Part shown: piece after piece, positions 11,971 to 22,600 of the stretch
Layout of the letters: each line of letters starts with the position of its first letter
How positions within the stretch are numbered: position 1 is the stretch's first letter
From: Echinometra lucunter
Taxonomy: Eukaryota > Echinodermata > Echinoidea > Camarodonta > Echinometridae
NCBI GenBank assembly: GCA_029962745.1
Contig: CM057166.1
Span: 323,714-387,713, forward strand
Reading direction: 5' to 3'
DNA length: 64,000 nt
Position numbers and translations under genes: made by a program
The notes under the pieces: generated by a model
What the model saw: the letters and a program-made list of their open reading frames with translations, nothing else
What the model was told of the DNA's origin: nothing
Databases searched by the model: none

Positions 11971-13640
11971 ATCATAGATATGTAGATTTATGTTTGATTG
12001 TTCCCTTTATTGTGCAGGGTTAGCCTGCAGCCCTGTAAAACTCTAGTAAAAGTGTCCTGCAGTTTAGAATGCAGAGAAACAGAAATGTACAGAGCTGATG
12101 AAGAGAGGGGGAGGGGGAGAGAAATGGAAATATGATTTTTGTCTGAATTATAATGATACACTGACCATGCTGACGGCCGGTATTATGCATACCCGGTCCC
12201 TACCACCTCCATTTCTGCTCCGCCCATGCACCCGTGGTATATCTGAAGATATCCAAAGAGAATTCACTAGACACTAATCATGAAGGGAGAGGGGGTAGAA
12301 AAAGAATGGGGAATGAGAAAAGTTAGCACATAATATTGAAAAATAACATTTTTTTATTTTTATAAAAATCCATAGTAATTTGAAGAGCATTATGATCATA
12401 TCATCTATCTAATTTGCATGTCATCATTCTCCAAGTAAATTCATTTCGATCGGAACTATGAAGAACTTTCTCCACGGAGGTTTTGGTGTTATATGTGCAA
12501 GTATATTGATGACATTAATGAGTTGAATATTAACATGAGATTATGCCTATGCTTATAGATGAAGGTTTTAGAAAAGTAAAATAAAATCAACGAAATAGTT
12601 ATAATTATAATGTATTCTGAAGAAAATGTGAAATCTAACTGCGTAATTACCTCTGAATCAATATTTACACCGGCTAACATTTCATTTCTAGATAATTATT
12701 CTAAAGATAATCATATAACGAGTATCATCATATAAGTATCGGTCTCCAATTTCCAATCGTATTCAGGGTAAAAGAAGAATACACTGAAAAATCTGTAAGA
12801 TGACAAACAGTTGTATCCATTTAATATCAAACCACCTCCCCACCCTACCAAAAAAATGTCTTATATCTCCTTCCTTCTCACACCAGTTGTAAAAAGCGGC
12901 TTGTGGAAGATGTAATGAGTATTCTAGAACATCACGCATTTATGTATTTTCACCTCGAGACGGCATTCTGGGAGGTAATATTCACAACTGAAAAGCATTG
13001 GTAAAACTCTTCCTAATTTTCTTCATCGGCAGTGAACTGTTCCGTGCAATTTGGTCTGTTCTGCACACTCGTGATTATTCATTTATTTCCTTAATTTGAT
13101 AGTTTACTTAGTTTGATCTACTATAAATACCCCGTTAAATTTTTGACAGTCATTTGAGATAACTGTCTAATGACCACCGAAGTAAAAGTTTTATTTGGAG
13201 TTTAAATCAAAACATACTCCAGTTATTGTCAGGTTGATTCCTGTTTGCTGAAGTTCCTTTGAGAAAAGCCCAAAATGCCATGGCAAATAAAATGAATGAT
13301 TAAGGCCATTGCGATTAACCTTAATACACACAGAACCCTGCCATAATTCTTCTCCATGTGGGAGTCGTTATAATTCCTTCATTCCATCTTTTATCTTATT
13401 GGTACCCCTTAAGGTTAAAGTAAATATGAATTTGAGAGAGGAAGTAGTGGGGAAAGGACGTGCTCTATTTCTTTAATCCGTTACAAAGATCATGACATGT
13501 CGTATATAAAACACGACCAAGTCAAAACGGCTTCATCATCTGAGGCTCTCTCATTTAGATTCACCTCCACCCCTTAGGCTGCTAAAATATATTGGTTTAA
13601 TTCTAAGGCAAAGCGACTAGAAAGTCAATGAAAGGCATTA
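11971..13640. other. Intergenic DNA, no supported feature
   Basis: Mostly unique-looking AT-rich DNA with small GA-rich patches (about 12095-12130 and 12280-12300). I see no exon or element boundary. Confidence 0.45.
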
Positions 13641-13649
13641 AAAGAGGAA

Positions 13650-14450
13650 AGTGTTGTCTGCTCAAATTTCATCGTCCTTTTTTCCCGCCTAAAACCTGAA
13701 GAATCTCAACTCGGTGCAGACGTGCTTGGCGTTCTTCTCCCGCGCTTTCTCGCTGGGCCAACTCGGGTGTAAACCTACCCTGAAGCAACTGTGATTGAAA
13801 TTCATTCCCTGCGTTGACGAAACTCGAGAGAAATCTAGGGGAAGAAGCGAGGATTTTTATTTCAAGATCCTTACAAGCCCACGGGGGGAAAGATAGTTTC
13901 ACACTCGAATCGAAATGCAACTTAACACCTCAACAATGTTCTTGAAACAGGCAATCTACATTTCTCCTTTCTAAATACATAGTAAACGGAGAAAATAACA
14001 TGAAAATGCATGTACCGGGGATAAGAGGACACTCTAGCGGGAAATGAAGACGCCATGAAATCTAGCGAGACAACGAAAGGGAGGGGAAGAAATGAGAACT
14101 CAAAAAGATGATAACCCATAAAAATAAACCTGGCCTAATTCGGGGCGGATATGCCTATGAATGACAAAAACAAAATTTACATATTTCTCGGCATTCCAGT
14201 CATTCCCTCTTTGAGAGTTCTCTTTCTCTTCCTCTTTTCAAGAGAGTGATAGCTGACCAAATACGGGGAGGAACCGAACTAAAAAGCCCCTAAAGATTGC
14301 AACTATTTACTGGCGTAAGGTAAGTCTAGACGACTTGACCAAGTCCAGGGGGAAGAACCCAACATAATTATTGGCTATAATATAACCTATTTCACGATTC
14401 TGTGACGGCAGGGGATAAACGTAGAAGAATAATAAAGAATCAATTTACGA
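13650..14450. other. CpG-retaining, low-repeat island
   Basis: Compared with its neighbours this stretch has more CG dinucleotides, few simple repeats and no transposon ends. Two short - strand open frames (13669-13920 and 13922-14119) overlie it but lack any recognisable domain or splice context. It may be a conserved regulatory region or an unrecognised exon cluster. Confidence 0.25.
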
Positions 14451-15347
14451 AACACATCAAAATTGGATCATGAGGTTTGTGGGTTAAGATTATCGGATGT
14501 AAGCATGCCCTGCAGAGGTTTAATATCCAGATCCTTTCTTGTTTCATTCAGAAAGAAAAAGATAATAAAATATGAGAATAGTTTTGTCTGAAAGGTTAGG
14601 GTTATCAATGGATCTCGATATTTGTATGAGTATCATTACAAGCAGATAGGTCGGAATACGTCTGCAGAATCTAGGGATTTCATGAAAATGATTAATAAGG
14701 TAAATCAAAATGATTTGGTTAGCCTTTGGTGGTCCTACAAGCTAGGAGAAAGAAGAGAGTTGGGCGGGGGAAGGGATATAAAGTGAAAGAATAGTAAGCA
14801 ATAATGAATTTTGTGACTTTGAAAGAAAAAAAAACGAGAGAGGGAGGGAGGAAAGCTGGGAGAGAGAGAATGAGGTATAACGAGTGCGATACAGAATAAT
14901 CTGAGCTTTGTCAATATCCAGAGAATACTGATAATGTAATAACTGCACCCAGAATGACATAATTTCCAACATGTACTTTTCATGACCAATGATTTGAGGG
15001 TAAATGAGAGCGTTATGGTAGTTTGTTTTGGCAATATAACCTCGGATTCTCATTTTTCTCTTGCTTTTTCACATTTGTATAATAATCCACTTTAATCGTC
15101 GGTCATAACCTTAAACAGAGACAAGTAAATATGAGAATGCTTATAATAAAAATAATCGTTATCATTTCAACTTGTTTTCTTGATTTGTTTCTAGCTTTCT
15201 CTCTCTGTTCACCTCCATTTAGCATTAACATTTCATGATATCATTCGAATCATAAATCGTTTCCATTTCTTGTAATGGCATTCTTGACTTGCAGGTATGT
15301 ACAGTTGATGTTTTCCTCGACTTTCTGTACTGTTTGTCTTAGCGTTC
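14451..15347. other. Intergenic DNA with GA-rich patch
   Basis: A purine-rich stretch near 14745-14875 produces two overlapping low-complexity open frames on the - strand. No gene is supported. Confidence 0.45.
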
Positions 15348-15588
15348 CAGGGGCGGCGCTAGAGGGCAAGGGGTGGTCGCCCCATGAAAAAAAAGGGAGG
15401 AGAAGAGGAAGAAGAAGATGAATAAGAAGAAGAGTATGAAGGAAGAAAGGGCAGGGTCATGCAACCATATAATAGCCCTATTTTGTCATTAAAAATGTAA
15501 TTAAACTCACCTGTGGGCCAAGGTTAAAAACCGGAAAAAATTTCTCCCCCCCCCCCTCCTCCGCATCAGTACTCTGTCGCCGCCTCTG
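15348..15588. mobile_element. hAT-like MITE with CAGGGGCGGCG ends
   Basis: The left end CAGGGGCGGCG and right end CGCCGCCTCTG are inverted with one mismatch. CAGGG(G) ends are typical of the hAT superfamily. The 8-bp flanks, TAGCGTTC and ATTCGTTC, agree at only five or six positions, so the target duplication is degraded or the superfamily call is wrong. The body holds a GA-rich run and a C-rich run. Confidence 0.6.
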
Positions 15589-15913
15589 ATTCGTTCTATT
15601 TGTACTTTGCCAACTTGTCTTGTGCACTTTTCCCATTTCTCCTTCTAAAAAATGTCTTTGTCAAGTGGTCTACCTTATCGCAAAATTTTCCTTTAACAGT
15701 TTAAGGGTTTTATCACGATCATTGAACAAACAAGAATATGTTGGGTTTCTTTAGAATGGTTTTGGACTTTTGCAGGTTTACTGTAAATCCATGTGAATAT
15801 GAAAAAAGCAAATCTTATCACGACTTATATCATTAAAAGAAAGATACGCCCCTCAAAAGCCTTTCCCTTGGAAAGTTCGTAGTTATAATCATTTGTAACA
15901 GCCTCCTTTTTCA

Positions 15914-16465
15914 GTTGCCACATTGGCTTATTCAAAGACTACAAACTATCCAAAACTCAGCAGCTCGACTAGTCACTCGCACTGGAAAACATGATTCAAT
16001 ATCTCCTGTCTTACGTAATTTACATTGGTTACCAGTCCAGTTTCGAATCCAGTTCAAGATTTTGTTACTAGCTTTTGAATGTTTTCATGGACTAGTTCCT
16101 TCGTATTTGAATGATTTTCTCATTGTTTATAAACCAACAAGACAGCTTCGATCATGCAACAAAAATTGGCTTATTGTACCTCCCATTCAGACAAAAACAT
16201 ATGGCGAACGTTCATTTGCTCATGCTGCCTCAGTTTTATGGAATAACCTCCCAAAATCTCTAAGAAACGTCGACACAATAGATAAGTTTAAATCTGCACT
16301 TAAAAACATTTATTCAAAACATATCTTACTTTAACAAAGTAAACTCAGTAACCTATCTTTCAATTATGTATTTTCCCTCTCTCTCTCTCTCTTAAAGCGC
16401 ATACGGGCATATAGATGTAATGTGTTATGCGCTCTACAAAACTGTACATTATTATTATTATTATT
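15914..16465 (+). mobile_element. 5'-truncated non-LTR retrotransposon (LINE): C-terminal ORF2 domain and 3'UTR
   Basis: The frame to the stop at 16332-16334 encodes the region downstream of the reverse transcriptase palm. Visible family motifs are LPHWLIQRLQTIQNSAARLV, LHWLPVQFRIQFKILLLAF, GLVPSYL, ARTGKH-like basic spacing, and the terminal FAHAASVLWNNLPKSLR...FKSALK block common to CR1/L2/Rex-type LINE proteins. The endonuclease and the catalytic YADD motif are absent, so the copy is dead. The 3'UTR includes a CT repeat (about 16375-16394), the family signature shared with 8240-8312, and an (ATT)n tail. The 5' break falls right after 'tttttcag' at 15914. Confidence 0.9.
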
Positions 16466-16576
16466 TCTATTTTTAAAAAGTGCAAAATCAAAAAGATAAC
16501 GGGGAACAGATGGAGATTCGTATCCATTATAATGATGTATGGTGATAAACCTCTCCTAAATGAAAATATTTTTGTA

Positions 16577-16831
16577 TCAGTGCACATGATCAACAGGAAA
16601 CCTCTGAAAATCACCCAAAAGTGAATTCAATGCCTTTCGCAATAGATGCAATTTAGTTACAACGCCTTTTCGGAATGACTGTAATTTGGAAGCTATATCT
16701 GAGCCGCAAAAGGCAATTTCAGAATACCAACATAGAATATTCCTTTGAACTAGATGTGGAAGTAAGATATAATTATGCGAAACATCATTAAACCGCACGA
16801 ATTTTGTACACTTTTGGAAAGCAAGTTCCAA
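16577..16831 (-). other. Unassigned open frame with protein-like composition
   Basis: An 84-codon - strand frame whose Cys/Trp/Tyr content is less skewed than the surrounding shadow frames. I do not recognise it. It may be a decayed fragment of a transposon protein, as it sits between a LINE and a MITE. No splice support. Confidence 0.15.
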
Positions 16832-17010
16832 TACTTTCAGTTGTTTGTATGCGTTTAAAGCGAAGCATGGTGTGCCCCCCTCCCCCTCTTTTTTTAGAGT
16901 ACCGATGATAACCCTTTCAGCAAGTTTTTTTATTCACACAATTTTAAGGGAATTGCATTATTTCTCCCTCTCTGTATCTCCTTCTCTTTCACTCTTCAGG
17001 GCGTATCTTA

Positions 17011-17314
17011 CTGAGCGGCGAATGCTTGCGAACGTTAATTTTCGGGTTTTGTCAGCGTTTGCAAAAGGTCGTAAAAGGTTGCAAAAAAAGTTCACAAACA
17101 GTTAATCGTCGGAAATAGTTTTTCCTGTCGCAAAGAAATTTTGAACATGTTCCATATTTCTTTGCTACAAATCTATCTCCGACAATTAAAACTGTGAACT
17201 TTTTTGCATTGCAACAAGAAAAACTATTCCCGACATCAGAACTGTTCGCGAACTGTTTTACAACCTTTTTACAAGCTCAGACGTAAAAGGCGTTCGCAAG
17301 GATTCCCCGCTCAG
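17011..17314. mobile_element. Fold-back MITE, ~304 bp
   Basis: The left end CTGAGCGGCGAATGCTTGCG and the right end, read inverted, CTGAGCGGGGAATCCTTGCG match at 18 of 20 positions and continue as GAACG. Inner inverted segments ('gttcacaaacagtt', 'cggaaatagtttttc') extend the hairpin towards the centre near 17150. No ORF. Confidence 0.82.
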
Positions 17315-17324
17315 AGAGAAAGAC

Positions 17325-17354
17325 CCCCCCCCCCCCTCTCTCTCTCTCTCTCTG
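17325..17354. repeat. C(n)(TC)n microsatellite
   Basis: A C-run of about 12 followed directly by (TC)n. The same composite recurs at 20861-20910 and 46327-46369. Confidence 0.9.
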
Positions 17355-17871
17355 CTTTGTATCTCTTGCTACAAGGAATAGTAATTATAAGGTACCTAAT
17401 TTATCTCTCTTAGGACCATTCAGTATCTTAAGGCTCCATTCAACACCAAATATATCTCATTCCCCTATCACTGAAAATTAATTATGCATATCATGTTTGA
17501 TTTATTTCGCCAAGGCGTGATCTCATGTTCAACACGGTCGATCTGATATTTTCATCAATTTTGACTTATCTCCTCATCTTACACATCAACACTGATATCT
17601 AATCGTAACTAAGTTGTGTGCTTAATGAAATGGTTTTGTTATTCCACTTTACACCAGTAAGCAGAGCAGTGACTACATTTACAACGAAGCACCCTTCTAC
17701 AATGCATTGTTTGTATGTACACCTATTTGTTCTGTTCTGTATTCAGGGTTTTCAGGGTATTTTGTTTTTCATACCCCCACTCTATATCTTGAAAATAAAG
17801 CAAAAGCCATTGACTTATTCTGCACCATGTAGCAATACAGTAGAAACTCAGTATAACGAGGTCCTTGTTAT

Positions 17872-18068
17872 ATCAGGGGCCCGTTGCATAAAACTTACTA
17901 TAATTGTATCTTTGCTATTAAAGTAACTCTTCATGGAATACTGAATTTTGATTGGCTGTTGAAGTAACATGCCATGCTCAACAGCCAATCAAAATCCAGT
18001 ATTCCATGAAGAGTTACTATAATAGCAAAGTTACTATTATTGTAAGTTTTATGCAACTGGCCCCTGAT
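17872..18068. mobile_element. Near-perfect palindromic MITE, 197 bp
   Basis: The left end ATCAGGGGCCCGTTGCATAA and the inverted right end ATCAGGGGCCAGTTGCATAA differ at one position. The two ~95-bp arms pair nearly throughout, including TTCATGGAATACTG and GATTGGCTGTTGA, around a centre near 17970. Such a high-identity hairpin indicates recent origin. It has no coding capacity and lies in the LRRC23 3' flank. Confidence 0.88.
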
Positions 18069-19585
18069 CTCTTTATAATGCATATCCACTGAATAAGCAT
18101 GTCCAGAAAAAAGGGGAATATACTTTGTGTTTATTCTTGACAACCAAGGCTGGTGTATTTTTAGGTAAAGATGGATGTAAACTGAACTACATGTAATTGT
18201 TAATCACAGGGCGAGTAGGTCCATAATGTTCTGCATATACCTGTATGTATCTTTAAACCTCTCCCCAGCAAGGAAAATGACTATTCATACAAAAAAGAAA
18301 GTTTCATATCTTTAATGAAATATACATATAAGTAGATTACACAAAGAATAAAATTCGAACATATCAGCTTTTTTTAATGTACATATGATATACTATATAC
18401 AAATAATGTGTACTTTTGGTTGCAATACATGTATATATTCATTTTCATTCAATTCTGCCAAAAAGAAGAAAGACTGGGCTAATCTCTCCCCCTTGTGTTT
18501 ATTAAAAGGCAGTAGTAATACATGATGAGTTTGCTTGCAAAATCCAATAAAGGTCATTTTATATATTTTGAAAGTTAACACCACCAATGTATGAATCTAA
18601 TACCTTCCATTTGATACCTCACTCATTATATATTCAGGAAAAAAGTTTGGAATTATGATCTAAGGTATCATTTTCTAATTATTTTATTTATATTTTAGCA
18701 ACTTTAATTGTAAGTTTGTTATGTAAGTTATATGTAAGTTTGTATTTTATACCATGATGTTTACTTTATATTGTGTACAAAGTGCCAAACATAATAATAA
18801 TAATAATAACAACTGCTAATACCATAAATTTCCAAAAAGTGCATATATTGGTTTTTCACATCAAACTCTTCATCGAATTTCAATGACTTCTCAAAATCAA
18901 ATTTGACTTTAAAACATCTTTTGATTGTAACAGCATTATCTGTTCTGAAGAAAAAAAAGTTATGGTATACAGTAATAAGAACATGAAAGGTGAACAGTGA
19001 AAATTTTTCTTTTTAAGGATGCCAAACAAACTCAACTCCAAGAAAGTTGGTCACTTACAAGGGCTATGTCTTTCTAAACCCATCCAATCATAAATCTTTC
19101 TTTCAAAGTAAGTTTTATTTCAAAATTCTAACTCTAATTGGCAGTTTACATATGTGAATTTTAAAAAAGCATTCTACGTATTCATGCCTACTCTTCTAAA
19201 GATTATGCACTTATATAGTATCAATTACTGGGTAAGCAAGATTTCTAATACAGCAGGATATGTGGTGAGCAATGATTTAAGGTTTTCCAGTATTTTCTTT
19301 GAAGCACAGAAGAAAAACAAACATGCATACATAGTAGGATGCATGGTGTACTAAAACATCATGAATTAATTTCATCAGTTCTCCCTTCTTTGTAATGCCT
19401 TGAACAATATCAATACCAAAGACAGAAGTAATGGGTACAAAGTCAATCATACATTAGCTTTGTGAGGACAAAGGAGTTTTATAGACCTGAACTGCATGAT
19501 ATTAAGTTGCATGGACGGATAAAGGTATTTTCCTAAGCTGCAGCTTATTGGCTCTTGTACGAGACTCACAGAGAGTGAAGCAATA
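18069..19585 (-). other. LRRC23: LRRC23 3'UTR and 3' flank
   Basis: The 3'UTR begins just below 19586. AATAAA on the - strand (TTTATT on +) occurs near 19111, 18682 and 18497, so the end of the message cannot be fixed. A retroelement-like tail with (ATA)n lies at about 18715-18812 on the + strand. Confidence 0.4.
18715..18812 (+). mobile_element. Retroelement 3' tail with (ATA)n
   Basis: A short 3'UTR-like sequence ('tttatattgtgtacaaagtgcc') followed by (ATA)n has the same architecture as the tails at 11820 and 16335. No coding portion. Confidence 0.4.
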
Positions 19586-19627
19586 TCAAGCATCTTCTCC
19601 ATCTGAATGGATGACTTCTTCTGCTCC
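19586..19627 (-). CDS. LRRC23: LRRC23 exon 8 (terminal)
   Basis: Acceptor CTGTCTGGCAG; 13 codons GAEEVIHSDGEDA and a TGA at 19586-19588. The short acidic end is not conserved in sequence with mammals, so this exon rests on splice phase, length and total protein length. Confidence 0.75.
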   Translation of the reverse strand, partial: GAEEVIHSDGEDA

Positions 19628-22600
19628 CTGCCAGACAGAAATAAAAAAACAATACGAGAGATTTACAAAGGGAAAACATGAAAACACGATGAGCTATGGA
19701 TGATTATAATGTTTGCTACCAGGAAATAAAAGGAGTGGACTTTATAATCAAGTGGCATTTTTACTGCAGAATTCTAGGGAAATATTCCCTGGACAACATT
19801 ATAATACTACCCATTCCTGGATAAATACACCCCCCCCCCCCCCCCCCGACAACAACCATTTCTACCCGAGAACTATTCCCATCCCTCCATTAACCACTCC
19901 CCCATATTACAACTAGAAATTTGTAGAGTCTGTAAGTTTCCTAGGGGCTAAGTGTCCTTGGAGTTAGCTGCCCCCGAGAATGATTTTTCCTAAAGGATAG
20001 TCATCTTGGGTAGTCTTAAGATGATCAGAGGAGGTGATTCAACTAGACATGGATGCAAGGCAATGTATGATTCAAATAAAAGTAATGACTTTTTAAAGAG
20101 AGAAATTTGGCTGCTCCCTAGAGCAGATAGGGTTTAAAGGTCACATTCTAAAGGCTGCAAAGAAAGCCACCCCATGCTCTTCAAACTGTTCAAATTAGGA
20201 AAGTAACCAAGAAAACAAACAAAATAAGTGAAATAATTCCTACAGCAATAAAAATTGGTGATAGCTTATGGAACTTTCAACTTATTTTTTTTCCCCAGAA
20301 TTGACATAAATTAAAATGTAAACAATCGTAGTTAATTTCTCTTTTTATCTCCTAAACATCATCATTTTGCTAGAAACTTTTACCATGTTAATTCAACCAA
20401 AAATAACCTTTCAGTGTTAAATAGCACCTATAAGATCCCACCCCTGACTTAAGAATGAAACAAACATTAATAAACCACTCTCCTTTCACAACAAGAATGT
20501 TTGCATGAACAAAAAATCTTCACTCAATATACAATCCAAAATTACACTAACTGCAGAAAGCCAATTTCACTCATATTTACTACATGTACATGCCACTATT
20601 CCATGGATTCCTTTGCATATAATGAATAAAAACAAACAAATTAATGTTTACATGTAGAAATGGGTACTGAATAAACTGTTTATGAAATTATATGATTTTA
20701 AGAAAAGTGACTGACAAAATAATAATAATAATAAAAATAAATAAATAAATAAAGATAATAATATGAATACCCTCTTAGATACAGACCATAATATCAAACC
20801 TCAGATATCATTACCCATATTGAAAGGTCTCGGCTTTATATAATCCTTCCCTCCCATGCCCCCCCCCCCCCCCCCGGGAGGTTTTTCTCTCTCTCTCTCT
20901 CTCTCTCTCTGTTTCCCTCTATATACTTAACTTCCTTATATTTGAAGACATAATGAATGTTCTTAAATTTATTCGTAGCTTACATCTATCCTTAATCCTA
21001 GTATATTTTTCCAATTAGTAGAGCATTATTGGATTACACTTGTCTCATGCCAGTGGAGATTGTCTTCAACATGGACTATAAATTTACTGAATCACTTAAA
21101 ACCAGTTCCCAAATCCTTTCAAATTTATGGATGCCTCTTACTTATTTGAGTAATTATCATTTACTTTCAATCATCAAAATATGTGGGTGAAATACATTAG
21201 AACTGCTATATCCGCAAGTCCATGCAAGCTCTTTGGTTGTCATAAGCATTTTTTTTTTCAGAAATGTGCTTACAATTTTCTCTATTTCTCTATTTCATCT
21301 CACACAGCAGTACAGTGTCTCTTTTAAGTTCAAGTGTGCTTTTATTTCTCATGTATCATAGCAAAAACAATATAACATGAAAATAACACTATCTGATATA
21401 TAACTGATATAAGTTGGTAATAAATCTTAAATACATATATGAAAATTCAACATGGTTATAACAAGAAATAGGAAGAAAACATGAGAAATGAGGAACTAAA
21501 AGAAGCAGAGCTTATGAAATATTTGCAGAACCTTTGGAGTAAGAATGCAAAAATTTACATATTGCACAGATGCAGAAAGAGAAAAAATACACTAAAAATT
21601 TAGAGTCCATTTTCGATGCAGTACGCCGAGTCATTCTGGAATAACAATCAATTTATTTTAGTTAATTTTTAAAGTCTCTAAACAGATAAAGCAATGAAAA
21701 ATACAGAATTACTATTTTCATGTTAAAAGTGGCAATATTATCGTGATTGCATTTTTTCCAATTTTCATTCACACTGGTTCAAATTACATATATATTTTAA
21801 TTTTATCAAAACCATGAACAAGTAGAAATCCGAATTGTTGTCAATTTGAGGAGGGAAAGCTGATTAGTTTTGCCCTCCAGAAAACTCTGTACTGCTATGG
21901 ATTAACATACCTCTCCAGCAGCGAGTTCTTCAGCTCTCCTCTGCTCATATATCTCCTCTGCTTCTTGTCTCTCTTCTTCGTTATATTCATCCTTATCAAG
22001 ACGTTCTACTCTCCTGATAGCAATCAAAACCTCCATCCTGTATTCATCATCATCTGAACATGGGTTCTCTGTAGTGTGAAAGGGGAGTGTTACCCTAAAG
22101 CTTTCAGGTATATATGTCTATATGTGTGTGTGCTTATGCTAAACATGTTTGTACTTCTTTTCAGCAGCAACTAATTACAATTAATGAAATTCTGTAAGCA
22201 TTGCCAGCTTTCTCTTCCTCTTCTTCTTCTTCCTTATCTGTTTTTTTTCCCATCATTCTCCAACTTTTACTCCCTTTTTTGAAATAAATTTTCCTTGCTC
22301 CCCTTCTTTCTTCATCCTCTCATGCATCTTGAATTCGTCTAGTGAAACACGACTTTAAAGGGAAAAAAAACAAAAACAAAAAAACAAAAAAAAACAAAAA
22401 AACCCAGACAAACAGACAAAACCAAGCAAAACAAAATTACATAATACCACTGATAATAATTACATAACATTACAGGCTAAGTTTATAATGGATAAAGTAT
22501 GAAATGTATGCATTTGCAATAATCAGTTCTGAATTCTGGAAATATTATGCATCAATATAAGATCATACTGAGGCACAAATTTCATATCTCCACCGGCGTA

